Positions 1 through 8,647 are shown, counted from the first letter of the stretch. The stretch: 64,000 bases of DNA from Zestomonas carbonaria (GCF_904061905.1 NZ_CAJFCI010000043.1:26542-90541); one strand, 5' to 3'. Notes: a model not told the origin generated them from the sequence alone. A program made the numbers and translations.

Positions 1-764
1 CCGAGCGTGCGCAGGGCGCGGGCCAGCAGCGGGCCGGCCTGGTCGGCGGGGAGCGGCGGCGAGCGATAGGATTTGCCGAGCTTGTGGCCGTCCGGCTGGA
101 TGATCAGCGGCACGTGCAGGTAGCGCGGCTGCGGCAGGCCGAGCAGTTCCTGCAGGTAGAGCTGGCGCGGGGTGGAGTCGAGCAGGTCGGCGCCGCGCAC
201 GATGTCGGTCACGCCCTGCCAGGCGTCGTCGAGCACCACGGCCAGTTGGTAGGCGTAGAGACCATCGCGGCGGCGGATCACGAAGTCGCCGACCTCACGG
301 CCGAGGTGCTGGCGGAATTCGCCCTGCACGCGGTCGACGAAGCGGTACTCCAGCTCCGGCACGCGCAAACGGATCGCCGCGCCCTGTGGATCGTGCCGGG
401 CGTCGCGGCAGGTGCCGGGGTAGATGCCGCCGTGGCTTTCGAGCTGCTTGCGCGAGCAGGTGCAGGCATAGGCCAGGCCCTGGCGCAGCAACTGGTCGAT
501 CACCTGCTGGTAGGCCCCGTGGCGGTCGCTCTGGCGGACCAGTTCGCCGTCCCATTCGAAGCCGTACTCCTCCAGGGTACGCAGGATGGCGTCCTGGGCT
601 CCGGCGACCTCGCGCGGCGGATCGAGGTCTTCCATGCGCAGCAGCCAGCGGCCGCCGCAGGCGCGGGCGTCCAGGTAGGAGGCGAGGGCGGCGACCAGTG
701 AGCCGAAGTGCAGGTAGCCGCTCGGCGTGGGGGCGAAGCGGCCGATGTAGGCGGGGGCGGTCAT
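1..764 (-). CDS. gluQ: GluQ, glutamyl-Q tRNA(Asp) synthetase (3' end outside window)
   Basis: This enzyme activates glutamate without tRNA and transfers it to the queuosine base of tRNA-Asp in the cytoplasm. It is a paralogue of the glutamyl-tRNA synthetase catalytic core. Reading leftward from the ATG at 764, the frame is open to the window edge, giving about 254 residues. Residues 10-20 (FAPTPSGYLHF) carry the HIGH-like signature. A cysteine cluster (CTCSRKQL, then a later Cys) fits the family zinc site, and LGKSYRS near the edge is the KMSKS-like loop. Only the C-terminal part is missing. It lies just downstream of dksA on the same strand, the usual arrangement in proteobacteria, with a palindrome between the two. 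Identification is firm; the true end cannot be seen. Confidence 0.93.
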   Translation of the reverse strand, partial: MTAPAYIGRFAPTPSGYLHFGSLVAALASYLDARACGGRWLLRMEDLDPPREVAGAQDAILRTLEEYGFEWDGELVRQSDRHGAYQQVIDQLLRQGLAYACTCSRKQLESHGGIYPGTCRDARHDPQGAAIRLRVPELEYRFVDRVQGEFRQHLGREVGDFVIRRRDGLYAYQLAVVLDDAWQGVTDIVRGADLLDSTPRQLYLQELLGLPQPRYLHVPLIIQPDGHKLGKSYRSPPLPADQAGPLLARALRTL

Positions 765-786
765 CGGCGGGAGGCTACAAATGAAG

Positions 787-806
787 CGGGGCGCCTAGGC
801 GCCCCG
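787..806 (-). terminator. Palindrome between dksA and gluQ, probable dksA terminator
   Basis: A perfect 20-nt palindrome (CGGGGCGCCT and its complement) starts 7 nt after the dksA stop and lies 22 nt before the gluQ start. Read on the minus strand it is followed by CTTCATTTGT, so the T-run is weak. An intrinsic terminator between dksA and gluQ that limits gluQ expression is known in Shigella and E. coli. The same role here is inference. Confidence 0.6.
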
Positions 807-813
807 TGGTCGG

Positions 814-1257
814 TCAGGAACCGATCTGCTTTTCCTTGATTTCCGCCAGGGTCTTGCAGTCGATGCACAGGGTGGCGGTTGGGCGGGCTTCCAGGCGGCG
901 GATACCGATTTCCACACCGCAGGATTCGCACCAGCCGTAATCGTTGTCTTCGATCAGTTGCAGGGTCTCGTCGATCTTCTTGATCAGCTTGCGCTCGCGG
1001 TCGCGGGCACGCAGCTCCAGGCTGAATTCCTCTTCCTGGCTGGCGCGATCGGCTGGATCGGGGAAGTTGGCCGCTTCGTCCTGCATGTGATGCACGGTCC
1101 GGTCGACCTCCTGCATCAGCTCCATCTTCCACTTGTTGAGGATGGCGGTGAAATGAGCACGCATCGCGTCGCTCATGTATTCCTCGCCTTTGGTTTCCTG
1201 ATAAGGCTCGAAACCGCGGGTCAGTTGGCTGCTCTTTTCTTTTGCTTTGGTAGGCAT
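814..1257 (-). CDS. dksA: DksA, RNA polymerase-binding transcription factor
   Basis: DksA inserts a coiled coil into the RNA polymerase secondary channel and works with ppGpp to inhibit rRNA promoters and activate amino-acid promoters. The product is 147 residues, close to the usual 148-151. The coiled-coil region (around residues 33-100) contains [12 protein letters not shown] with the tip Asp/Ala residues. The four-cysteine zinc finger is CESCGVEIG then CIDC near the C-terminus. I chose the ATG at 1257 because it is preceded by GAGGCGG on the coding strand and gives the canonical MPTKAKEK start. An upstream in-frame ATG at 1455 would add 66 residues unlike the family. It diverges from the aminotransferase gene across 196 bp. 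Confidence 0.97.
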   Translation of the reverse strand: MPTKAKEKSSQLTRGFEPYQETKGEEYMSDAMRAHFTAILNKWKMELMQEVDRTVHHMQDEAANFPDPADRASQEEEFSLELRARDRERKLIKKIDETLQLIEDNDYGWCESCGVEIGIRRLEARPTATLCIDCKTLAEIKEKQIGS

Positions 1258-1453
1258 GGATGACCGCCTCTTAATCTCTCTGATCCATTGCGCAGGATGA
1301 TATCCATTGCCGTCATTGGTGCCGGCCCTGCGGCTGCAAGCGGGCGAACTTACCAGATCGATTCCGCCTGCGCTACTCCCGGTTGTCGAGCCTGCTACGG
1401 TTTGCCCGGTCGGTCGGATAGAATCCGCTGTTCTTTCATATAAAGGAAGGCCC

Positions 1454-2635
1454 ATGGCCCATCCCTACAGTGCGCGCAGCCGCGCCATCGAACCTTTCCA
1501 TGTCATGGCCCTGCTGGCGCGTGCCAACCAGTTGCAGGCCGAAGGTCACGATGTCATCCACCTGGAAATCGGCGAGCCGGATTTCACCACCGCCGAGCCC
1601 ATCATCGCCGCCGGGCAGGCCGCGCTGGCCGCCGGGCATACCCGCTACACCGCCGCGCGCGGAGTACCGGCGCTGCGTGAGGCGATCGCCAGTTTCTACG
1701 CCGAACGTTACCGGTTAAGGATAGACCCCGAACGCATTCTGATTACCCCCGGCGGATCGGGGGCGTTGCTGCTGGCCTCCAGCCTGCTGGTCGACCCCGG
1801 CAAGCACTGGCTGCTGGCCGACCCGGGCTACCCGTGCAACCGCCATTTCCTGCGCCTGGTCGAGGGTGGCGCGCAACTGGTGCCGGTGGGTCCGGAGGAG
1901 CGTTACCAACTGACGCCGCAACTGGTCGAGCGGCACTGGGACGGCGACAGCGTCGGCGCGCTGGTGGCTTCGCCGGCCAATCCGACCGGCACCCTGCTGC
2001 ACCGTGACGAGCTGGCTGCCCTGTCGGCGACGGTGAAAGGGCGCGGTGGCCATCTGGTGGTCGACGAGATCTACCATGGCCTGACCTACGGCGTGGACGC
2101 CAGCAGCGTGCTGGAGGTGGATGACGAAGCCTTCGTGCTGAACAGTTTTTCCAAGTATTTCGGCATGACCGGCTGGCGTCTCGGCTGGCTGGTGGCGCCG
2201 CCGCAGGCCGTCCCGGAACTGGAGAAGCTGGCGCAGAACCTCTACATCAGCGCGCCGAGCATGGCCCAGTACGCTGCGCTGGCCTGCTTCGAGCCGGCCA
2301 CCCTGGCGATCCTCGAGGAGCGCCGCGCCGAGTTCGCCCGCCGCCGCGACTACCTGCTGCCGGCCCTGCGCGAGCTGGGCTTCGGCATCGCCGTGGAGCC
2401 GGAAGGTGCCTTCTACCTGTATGCGGACATCTCGGCCTTCGGCGGCGATGCCTTCGCCTTCTGCCGGCACTTCATCGAGACCGAGCATGTCGCCTTCACC
2501 CCCGGGGTGGATTTCGGGCGGCACCTGGCCAGCCGGCACGTGCGCTTCGCCTACACGCAGAGCCTGCCGCGCCTGGAGGAGGCGGTCGAACGCATCGCCC
2601 GTGGCCTGAAAAGCTGGAGGCCGGATGCGCTTTGA
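1454..2635 (+). CDS. PLP-dependent aminotransferase, class I/II fold
   Basis: This 393-residue fold-type I aminotransferase is related to aspartate/aromatic aminotransferases and to the enzyme encoded between dksA and sfsA in P. aeruginosa. The PLP lysine is K234 in [13 protein letters not shown], and the phosphate-binding and aldimine motifs SPANPTG and DEIYHGL are present. The substrate cannot be deduced from sequence. The ATG at 1454 has AAGGAAGG a few bases upstream; an earlier ATG at 1307 would add 49 residues without family similarity and run into the dksA promoter. The 3' end overlaps sfsA by 11 nt, so the two are probably co-transcribed. Confidence 0.9.
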   Translation: MAHPYSARSRAIEPFHVMALLARANQLQAEGHDVIHLEIGEPDFTTAEPIIAAGQAALAAGHTRYTAARGVPALREAIASFYAERYRLRIDPERILITPGGSGALLLASSLLVDPGKHWLLADPGYPCNRHFLRLVEGGAQLVPVGPEERYQLTPQLVERHWDGDSVGALVASPANPTGTLLHRDELAALSATVKGRGGHLVVDEIYHGLTYGVDASSVLEVDDEAFVLNSFSKYFGMTGWRLGWLVAPPQAVPELEKLAQNLYISAPSMAQYAALACFEPATLAILEERRAEFARRRDYLLPALRELGFGIAVEPEGAFYLYADISAFGGDAFAFCRHFIETEHVAFTPGVDFGRHLASRHVRFAYTQSLPRLEEAVERIARGLKSWRPDAL

Positions 2636-3332
2636 GCCGCCTCTGGAGGAAGGGCGCCTGCTGCAGCGCTACAAGCGTTTCCTCGCCGATATCGAGACGC
2701 CGGCCGGCGAGCGCCTGACCATCCACTGCCCGAACACCGGCTCGATGCTCAATTGCATGAGCCCGGGCGGGCGAGTCTGGTTCAGCCGCAGCAACGACCC
2801 GAAGCGCAAGCTACCCGGCACCTGGGAGTTGAGCGAGACGCCACAGGGCCGGTTGGCCTGCGTGAACACCGCGCGGGCCAATGCGCTGGTCGAGGAGGCC
2901 CTGCGCGCAGGAATGATCGGCGAACTGGCCGGCTTCACGGCGCTCAAGCGCGAAGTGGCCTATGGCGAGGAGCGCAGCCGCGCCGACTTCCGCCTGGACT
3001 ACCCCGAAGGTCCGGCCTTCGTCGAAGTGAAGAGCGTCACCCTCGGCTTCGACGCCTCGCCGGTGGCGGCCTTTCCCGATGCGGTGACCGCTCGCGGCAG
3101 CAAGCACCTGCGCGAACTGGCTACGCTGGCCCGCCAGGGCGTGCGTGCCGTGCAACTGTACTGCGTGAACCTGAGCGGCATCACGGCGGTACGGCCGGCG
3201 GCGGAGATCGATCCGGCCTATGCCGCGGCCCTGCGCGAAGCCGTGGCGGCCGGCGTGGAAGTGCTGGCCTACGGCGCTGAGGTCAGCCCCCAGGAAATCC
3301 GCCTGACCCGGCGGCTGGAAGTGCACCTGTAG
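2625..3332 (+). CDS. sfsA: SfsA, DNA/sugar fermentation stimulation protein homologue
   Basis: SfsA family protein of 235 residues, the usual length. In E. coli SfsA was named for stimulating maltose metabolism when overexpressed. Structural work describes an OB-like N-terminal part and a nuclease-like C-terminal part, and the true role is unsettled. Visible family motifs are HCPNTGSM (about residues 36-43), the RADFRLDY stretch, and VEVKSVTL, which resembles a PD-(D/E)XK core. Translation is probably coupled to the upstream aminotransferase: the ATG overlaps its end, with GGAGG 6-10 nt upstream. A REP palindrome starts at its stop codon. Confidence 0.92.
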   Translation: MRFEPPLEEGRLLQRYKRFLADIETPAGERLTIHCPNTGSMLNCMSPGGRVWFSRSNDPKRKLPGTWELSETPQGRLACVNTARANALVEEALRAGMIGELAGFTALKREVAYGEERSRADFRLDYPEGPAFVEVKSVTLGFDASPVAAFPDAVTARGSKHLRELATLARQGVRAVQLYCVNLSGITAVRPAAEIDPAYAAALREAVAAGVEVLAYGAEVSPQEIRLTRRLEVHL

Positions 3333-3381
3333 GAGCGAGCTCTGCTCGCGAATATCGGCCCCTCGAAAGCTTCGCGAGCAG
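3329..3381. repeat. REP-type palindromic repeat pair after sfsA
   Basis: The left half at 3329-3352 (GTAGGAGCGAGCTCTGCTCG, continuing CGAA) has its complementary partner TTCGCGAGCAG at 3371-3381. The same family recurs at 12963-13028 and 47518-47542. Such extragenic palindromes are common in Pseudomonas and often lie just after stop codons. Confidence 0.75.
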
Positions 3382-3511
3382 TCTCCCTTCGCCTCTCCAC
3401 AGCCCATTACCGAGCAGAGCCCGGGAGCGCTCCGTGTCCGTGACAATCGGTCACAGCGGCAATCGACCACAGCGGAAATGCCGCAATCCGGCGCTAGGAT
3501 TCACCCATTGC

Positions 3512-3525
3512 TTGATCTGGATCAA
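3512..3525. promoter_or_regulatory. ANR/FNR box upstream of cioAB
   Basis: The sequence TTGAT-CTGG-ATCAA matches the FNR/ANR consensus TTGAT-N4-ATCAA at all ten defined positions. It lies about 150 nt upstream of the cioA start, within the 339-nt gap 3333-3671. In P. aeruginosa ANR represses cioAB at low oxygen, so an operator role is expected; the exact promoter is not identified. The same gap holds the REP pair and a small dyad, GTGAC-N5-GTCAC at 3440-3454, of unknown meaning. Confidence 0.85.
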
Positions 3526-3671
3526 AAAACCGTCTTGGTTTTTGCATCAAGCGCCTGGCCGCCGTGCCAGCTCCCATCGAAAAGAACAATTCCCCCTACT
3601 GCCATACTCCAACTAACCGTGGAGCCGCGGGCCACCGTCGAGCCCGCCTGCAACCTGAGCGAGGAACACCC

Positions 3672-5114
3672 ATGTTCGGTTTGGAAGCCCTGGACCTGGC
3701 CCGAATACAGTTCGCTTTCACCATTTCCTTCCATATCGTCTTCCCGGCCATCACCATCGGGCTGGCCAGCTACCTGGCGGTGCTCGAAGGGCTGTGGCTG
3801 AAGACCGGCGAGGGGGTCTACCGCGATCTCTACCACTTCTGGTCGAAGATATTCGCCGTCAACTTCGGCATGGGCGTGGTCTCCGGGCTGGTCATGGCCT
3901 ACCAGTTCGGCACCAACTGGAGCGCCTTCTCCGACTTCGCCGGCGCGGTCACCGGGCCGCTGCTGACCTACGAGGTGCTCACCGCGTTCTTCCTCGAGGC
4001 CGGCTTCCTCGGCGTCATGCTGTTTGGCTGGAACCGCGTCGGGCCGGGGCTGCACTTCTTTTCCACGGTGATGGTGGCGATCGGCACGCTGATCTCGACC
4101 TTCTGGATCCTTGCCTCCAATAGCTGGATGCAGACCCCGCAGGGCTTCGAGATCGTCGACGGCCGGGTGATCCCGGTGGACTGGCTGGCGGTGATCTTCA
4201 ACCCGTCGTTCCCCTACCGCCTGGCGCACATGGCCACCGCCGCCTTCCTCGCCACCGCCTTCTTCGTCGGCGCCTCGGCGGCCTGGCACCTGCTGCGCGG
4301 CCGCGACAACCCGGCTCTGCGCAAGATGCTCTCGATGGCCATGTGGATGGCCCTGCTGGTGGCGCCGGTACAGGCCTTCATCGGCGACCTGCACGGGCTC
4401 AATACCCTGAAGCACCAGCCGGCGAAGATCGCCGCGATGGAGGGGCACTGGGACAACAGCAGCGGCGAGCCGACCCCGCTGATCCTGTTCGGCTGGCCGG
4501 ACATGGAGCGCGAGGAGACCCGCTTCAAGCTGGAGATTCCCTACCTCGGCAGCCTGATCCTCACCCACAGCCTGGACGAGCAGGTGCCGGCGCTGAAGGA
4601 GTTCGCTCCCGAAGACCGGCCCAATTCGCTCATCGTGTTCTGGTCGTTCCGCATCATGGTGGCGCTCGGCCTGCTGATGATCCTCACCGGTGTCTGGAGC
4701 CTGTGGCTGCGCTGGCGCGACCGGCTGTTCAGCAGCCGGCCGTTCCTTCACCTGGTGTTGTGGATGGGGCCGTCGGGGCTGATCGCCATCCTCGCCGGCT
4801 GGTTCACCACCGAGGTCGGCCGCCAGCCCTGGGTGGTCTACGGCCTGATGCGCACCGCCGACGCGGTGTCCAACCACGGCGTGACGCAGATGAGCGTGAC
4901 CCTGGCGTTGTTCGTGGTGGTGTACTTCGTGCTGTTCGGCATCGGTATCAGCTACATGCTGCGCCTGGTGCGCAAGGGCCCGGTCACCGACGAAGGCCAG
5001 CGGGCCGGCTCCGGCGGCCCCGGCCAGCGGCGCACGCCGGCGCGGCCGCTGTCGGCCTCGGAGGAGGGTATGGACGATGACGACGCCAGCAATGGCCTGG
5101 ATGCGAGGAGCTGA
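3672..5114 (+). CDS. cioA: CioA, cyanide-insensitive quinol oxidase subunit I (bd-family)
   Basis: Subunit I of the cytochrome bd-type, cyanide-insensitive ubiquinol oxidase in the inner membrane. It oxidises ubiquinol and reduces oxygen to water. The 480-residue product has the bd subunit I pattern of about nine membrane segments. Haem-ligand candidates include H21 in SFHIVFPAITIG, and the periplasmic quinol-binding region contains GDLHGLNTLKHQPAK. It lacks the long Q-loop extension of the E. coli enzyme, typical of CIO-type oxidases. The ATG at 3672 follows GCGAGGAA; a longer frame from 3564 would add a Pro/Arg-rich leader in place of the normal MFGLEALDLAR start. It is followed after 3 nt by cioB. 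Confidence 0.96.
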   Translation: MFGLEALDLARIQFAFTISFHIVFPAITIGLASYLAVLEGLWLKTGEGVYRDLYHFWSKIFAVNFGMGVVSGLVMAYQFGTNWSAFSDFAGAVTGPLLTYEVLTAFFLEAGFLGVMLFGWNRVGPGLHFFSTVMVAIGTLISTFWILASNSWMQTPQGFEIVDGRVIPVDWLAVIFNPSFPYRLAHMATAAFLATAFFVGASAAWHLLRGRDNPALRKMLSMAMWMALLVAPVQAFIGDLHGLNTLKHQPAKIAAMEGHWDNSSGEPTPLILFGWPDMEREETRFKLEIPYLGSLILTHSLDEQVPALKEFAPEDRPNSLIVFWSFRIMVALGLLMILTGVWSLWLRWRDRLFSSRPFLHLVLWMGPSGLIAILAGWFTTEVGRQPWVVYGLMRTADAVSNHGVTQMSVTLALFVVVYFVLFGIGISYMLRLVRKGPVTDEGQRAGSGGPGQRRTPARPLSASEEGMDDDDASNGLDARS

Positions 5115-5117
5115 GCC

Positions 5118-6125
5118 ATGGGTATCGATCTTTCCCTGATCTGGGCGGTGATCATCATCTTCGGGGTGATGATGTACGTGGTGATGGACGGCTTCGACCT
5201 GGGCATCGGCATCCTCTTCCCGTTCGTCAAGGACAAGTCCGAGCGCGACGTGATGATGAACACCGTGGCGCCGGTCTGGGACGGCAACGAGACCTGGCTG
5301 GTGCTTGGCGGCGCTGGCCTGTTCGCGGCTTTCCCGATGGCCTACGCGGTGGTGCTGTCGGCGCTCTACCTGCCGATCATCCTGATGCTCATCGGCTTGA
5401 TCTTCCGGGGCGTGGCCTTCGAGTTCCGCTTCAAGGCCAAGCCCAGCAAGCGTCACTGGTGGGACAAGGCGTTCATCGGCGGCTCGCTGGCGGCGACCTT
5501 CTTCCAGGGCGTGACCCTGGGCGCCTTCATCAACGGCATCCCGGTGGAGAACCGCGTCTATGTCGGCGGCGCGCTGGACTGGCTGACGCCTTTCTCGGTG
5601 TTCTGCGGCCTGGCGCTGATCGCCGCCTACGCGCTGCTCGGCTGCACCTGGCTGATCATGAAGACCGAAGGCCGTCTGCAACAGCAGATGCACGATCTCG
5701 GCACGCCGCTGGTCTGGGTGGTGCTGCTGGTCACCGGCATCGTCAGCATCTGGACGCCGCTGGCCCACGAGGAGATCGCCCGGCGCTGGTTCAGCCTGCC
5801 CAACCTGTTCTGGTTCCTGCCGGTGCCGCTGCTGGTGCTGCTGTGCACCTACGCGTTGCTGCGGGCGATCCAGCGCAATGCCCACTACGCACCGTTCGTG
5901 CTCACCCTGGTGCTGATCTTCCTCGGCTACAGCGGCCTGGGGATCAGCCTGTGGCCGAACATCATCCCGCCTTCCGTGAGCATCTGGGCCGCCGCCGCCC
6001 CGCCGCAGAGCCAGGGCTTCACGCTGGTCGGCGCGCTGTTCATCATTCCGTTCATCCTCATGTACACCGCCTGGAGCTACTACGTGTTCCGCGGCAAGGT
6101 GACGCCGGACCAGGGGTACCACTGA
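5118..6125 (+). CDS. cioB: CioB, cyanide-insensitive quinol oxidase subunit II
   Basis: Subunit II of the bd-family oxidase, 335 residues, the same length as the P. aeruginosa protein. It is an integral membrane partner of CioA. Family signatures are MDGFDLGIGILFPF (residues 17-30) and WDGNETWLVLGG (54-65). About eight hydrophobic segments follow. Its stop codon overlaps the ATG of the next small gene (TGATG), so translation of the three genes is probably coupled. Confidence 0.96.
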   Translation: MGIDLSLIWAVIIIFGVMMYVVMDGFDLGIGILFPFVKDKSERDVMMNTVAPVWDGNETWLVLGGAGLFAAFPMAYAVVLSALYLPIILMLIGLIFRGVAFEFRFKAKPSKRHWWDKAFIGGSLAATFFQGVTLGAFINGIPVENRVYVGGALDWLTPFSVFCGLALIAAYALLGCTWLIMKTEGRLQQQMHDLGTPLVWVVLLVTGIVSIWTPLAHEEIARRWFSLPNLFWFLPVPLLVLLCTYALLRAIQRNAHYAPFVLTLVLIFLGYSGLGISLWPNIIPPSVSIWAAAAPPQSQGFTLVGALFIIPFILMYTAWSYYVFRGKVTPDQGYH

Positions 6126-6262
6126 TGGACGTACAGGAACGCAAACCGTTGTGGCAGCGCCTGGCCTGGCTGCTGGCGATCTGGACCGCCAGCGTGCTGG
6201 TGCTTGGCGGGGTGGCCTGGTTGTTGAGGCAGGTGATGAATGCGGCGGGGCTGTCCACGTAG
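6125..6262 (+). CDS. CydX-like small subunit of the Cio oxidase (DUF2474 family)
   Basis: A 45-residue single-pass membrane protein. A charged N-terminus (MDVQERKPLWQRLAW) precedes one hydrophobic helix of about 20 residues. It is encoded directly after cioB with a one-base overlap of stop and start. DUF2474 proteins occupy this position in many cioAB operons and correspond functionally to CydX/CbdX, the short subunits that stabilise cytochrome bd. The family assignment rests on size, topology and context. That it is a structural subunit is inference. Confidence 0.82.
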   Translation: MDVQERKPLWQRLAWLLAIWTASVLVLGGVAWLLRQVMNAAGLST

Positions 6263-6308
6263 CCCGGATTCAATCCGGGGAGACGGCCGCAAGACCCTCT
6301 CCCCCGGC

Positions 6309-6424
6309 CCCCTCTCCCGTAAACGGGAGAGGGGTGACTCGCGCCTGGAACTCCGTGCATTCCGGCAAGTACCTGGTTTCAGACTAACTTCGGACAGCCC
6401 CCTCTCCCATTCATGGGAGAGGGG
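6309..6424. repeat. Two CCCCTCTCCC-type inverted repeats
   Basis: The cio operon and rlmG converge on this 166-nt gap. It contains a perfect 12-bp stem with a 2-nt loop at 6309-6334 and a second at 6399-6424, both of the form CCCCTCTCCC...GGGAGAGGGG. A shorter dyad, CCCGGAT..ATCCGGG, lies at 6264-6280. The second copy reappears almost unchanged at 63952-63975. They could act as bidirectional transcription or mRNA-end signals, but neither has a clear T-run. Confidence 0.7.
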
Positions 6425-6428
6425 AAAG

Positions 6429-7553
6429 CTACTTCCGCGCCCTGAGCACCACGAACTTGGGATTCGCCGCCACCTGCTCGACGCCCCGGAACAGCCGCTT
6501 GAGCTTGGCGTGGTAGCCGAGGTGGCGGTTGCCGACTATCCACAACTCGCCACCGGTGACCAGCGCCGCGCGGGCCTGCTGGAACATGCGCCAGGCGAGG
6601 AAGTCGCCGACCACCTGCTGCTGGTGGAACGGCGGGTTGCACAGCACCACGTCGAGCGAATCCACCGGCTGCCCGGCCAGGCCGTCGGCGGCGTGGATAT
6701 CCACAGGCCGTTCGCCGAGCGCCGCCCGCCAGTTCTCCGCAGCCGACTGCACGGCCATGTAGGATTCGTCCACCAGGGTCAGCCGCGCCTCGGGATTGGT
6801 CAGCGCGCAGGCGATGCCGAGCACGCCGTTGCCGCAGCCGAGGTCCGCCACCCGTGCATTGCCCAGGTGGGTCGGCAGGTGCGGCAGGAAGGCGCGGGTG
6901 CCGATGTCCAGCCCTTCGCGGCAGAACACGTTGGCGTGGTTGACCAGCTCCAGCGCCGGTCGATCCAGCCGGTAGCGGGTGGGGTAGGGCGACACCGGCG
7001 TTGGCCTGTCCTCGGGCGTGGCGAACAGCAGGCGCGCCTTCTTCACCGCCAGCGAGGCCTGTACCGGGCCGACGTACTTTTCCAGCAGGTCGCCGGCGGC
7101 GCGTGGCAGGTGCTTGACCATCGACCCGGCGATCACCCGCGCGCCGGGTGCCAGATGGCCGTGCAGGCGGATCAGTTGTTCCTCCAGCAGCGCCAGGGTC
7201 TTCGGCACGCGGATCAGCACCACCTCGAACGGCCCCTCGGGCGTGGCGCTGGCCGGCACGAACCCCACGCCGTCGGTGGACAGGCCATTGCGCGCCAGGT
7301 TCTTTTGCAGCGCGATGAAGCCCAGGTGGGAGTCGCCGCTGCTGGTCACTCGCGCATGAGAGGCCAGTGCGCAGGCCAGGGCGCCGAAGCCGTCGTTGAG
7401 CACCAGTACCTGTGCATCGCGCTCCAGGCCCTGCTCGTGCAGATGGGCGAGCAGGTACTCGTCGGCGGCGTCGAAGGCCTGCAGCGGGTCGTCGCGCTGC
7501 TCGGGTTGGCGGAGCAGATCGAGGCTGGCAAAAGGCGTAACGAATATAGGCAT
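6429..7553 (-). CDS. rlmG: RlmG, 23S rRNA (guanine-1835-N2) methyltransferase
   Basis: SAM-dependent enzyme that methylates N2 of G1835 (E. coli numbering) in 23S rRNA. The product is 374 residues (E. coli RlmG 378). It has the tandem methyltransferase arrangement of the RsmC/RlmG family: a degenerate N-terminal domain with VLNDGFGALA, then a catalytic C-terminal domain with SAM motif VADLGCGNGVLGIA and the catalytic NPPF motif (CNPPFHQQQ). The ATG at 7553 gives the normal MPIFVTPFASLDLLRQPEQ start; an upstream ATG at 7616 would overlap the fprB promoter. It diverges from fprB across 65 bp. Confidence 0.93.
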   Translation of the reverse strand: MPIFVTPFASLDLLRQPEQRDDPLQAFDAADEYLLAHLHEQGLERDAQVLVLNDGFGALACALASHARVTSSGDSHLGFIALQKNLARNGLSTDGVGFVPASATPEGPFEVVLIRVPKTLALLEEQLIRLHGHLAPGARVIAGSMVKHLPRAAGDLLEKYVGPVQASLAVKKARLLFATPEDRPTPVSPYPTRYRLDRPALELVNHANVFCREGLDIGTRAFLPHLPTHLGNARVADLGCGNGVLGIACALTNPEARLTLVDESYMAVQSAAENWRAALGERPVDIHAADGLAGQPVDSLDVVLCNPPFHQQQVVGDFLAWRMFQQARAALVTGGELWIVGNRHLGYHAKLKRLFRGVEQVAANPKFVVLRARK

Positions 7554-7618
7554 AAGAACTGACGGTGTTTCCCGGCGCGTATTTGCGCGAGACTGGAGCG
7601 GCAAAGAGGAGCGCAAGT

Positions 7619-8395
7619 ATGACCGCCAGCGAAGAGAAGTTCACCCGTCAGACCGTCTACGATATCCGCACGCTGACCCCCAGCCTGTTCACCTTCCGCG
7701 CCAGCCGCGACGCCGGTTTCCGCTTCCGCGCCGGGCAGTTTGCCCGCCTGGGTGTGCGCAAACCGAGCGGTTGCGTGGTCTGGCGTGCCTATTCGATGGT
7801 GTCTTCGCCCTACGACGAATTCCTCGAGTTCTTCTCCATCGTGGTGCCCGGCGGCGAGTTCACCAGCGAGCTTTCCCGCCTGCGCGAAGGCGACACCCTG
7901 CTGGTGGACAAGCAGGCCTTCGGCTTCCTGACCCTCGACCGTTTCCCCGACGGCCGCGACCTCTGGCTGCTCGGCACCGGTACCGGGCTGGCGCCCTTCC
8001 TGTCGATCCTCCAGGATTTCGAGGCCTGGGAGCGCTTCGAGCGCATCGTGCTGGTCTACAGCGTGCGCGAGGCGCGCGAGCTGGCCTACCAGGAGCTGAT
8101 CGCCGGGCTGAAGGAGCGCGACTACCTGGCCGAATACGCCCACAAGCTGCAATACATCCCGGTGGTGACCCGCGAGGCGTATCCCGGCGCGCTGAACCAG
8201 CGCATCACCACGCTGATCGAGAACGGCGAGCTGGAACGCGCCGCCGGTCTGGAGCTGGATCCGGCCCATTCGCGGATCATGCTGTGCGGCAACCCGCAGA
8301 TGATCGAGGACACCCGCGCGGTGCTGAAAACGCGCGGCATGAGCCTGGCGCTGACCCGCAAGCCGGGGCAGATCGCGGTGGAAAACTACTGGTAG
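7619..8395 (+). CDS. fprB: Ferredoxin/flavodoxin-NADP+ reductase (FprB type)
   Basis: A 258-residue FAD enzyme that exchanges electrons between NADPH and ferredoxin or flavodoxin. The FAD-binding RAYSMVSSP motif (about 59-67) and the NADP-binding GTGTGLAPFLS motif (about 118-128) are present. The C-terminus ends in the aromatic YW, like the shorter subclass of bacterial FPRs; P. aeruginosa Fpr-1 has a longer tail. An rlmG-fpr-mscL neighbourhood also occurs in P. aeruginosa, which supports the FprB rather than Fpr-1 assignment. The start at 7619 follows AGAGGAGCG. Confidence 0.88.
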   Translation: MTASEEKFTRQTVYDIRTLTPSLFTFRASRDAGFRFRAGQFARLGVRKPSGCVVWRAYSMVSSPYDEFLEFFSIVVPGGEFTSELSRLREGDTLLVDKQAFGFLTLDRFPDGRDLWLLGTGTGLAPFLSILQDFEAWERFERIVLVYSVREARELAYQELIAGLKERDYLAEYAHKLQYIPVVTREAYPGALNQRITTLIENGELERAAGLELDPAHSRIMLCGNPQMIEDTRAVLKTRGMSLALTRKPGQIAVENYW

Positions 8396-8479
8396 GACAT
8401 GATTGGAAAAGATTGCCGGCTTAATCCGGCCGGCGATCTGTCCTAGGATGGCCGTCCCTTTGTCATTAGCAAGACCTTG

Positions 8480-8647
8480 ATGGACAGCGACAGTAGCAAG
8501 CCACCCCCGGTGGCCCCCACATCGACCGGCGCCCATGCGCGCCATCTCCCGCAAGTTCCCTTCCTCCGCATGCAGACCCGCCTGTGCCGCCCTTCGGGCG
8601 TTCGCGCAGCGTCGTCCCGTGCCCGTCTATTGCCTGAGAGGGCCTGA
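8480..8647 (+). CDS. Possible 55-codon leader ORF upstream of the terC-family gene
   Basis: An ATG at 8480 opens a 55-codon frame whose TGA overlaps the ATG of the next gene (TGATG at 8645-8649), the geometry of translational coupling. The predicted peptide is rich in Pro, Arg and Ser and resembles no family I recognise. No convincing ribosome site precedes the ATG. It may be chance within a 251-nt leader. I looked for a yybP-ykoY manganese riboswitch here, because such genes often carry one, and could not recognise its conserved core. Confidence 0.25.
   Translation: MDSDSSKPPPVAPTSTGAHARHLPQVPFLRMQTRLCRPSGVRAASSRARLLPERA

Noticed and set aside
3522..6122. 866-residue open frame on the minus strand opposite cioAB, and similar very long antisense frames at 8443-10116, 11078-13000, 14834-16135, 20151-22466 and 37716-39767
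   Set aside because: They are rich in His, Gln, Arg and Ala without domains, and lie exactly opposite well-supported genes. High-GC codon bias produces such shadows.
8396..8646. yybP-ykoY manganese riboswitch before the TerC-family gene
   Set aside because: Expected from gene context, but I could not find the conserved loop sequences or paired elements.
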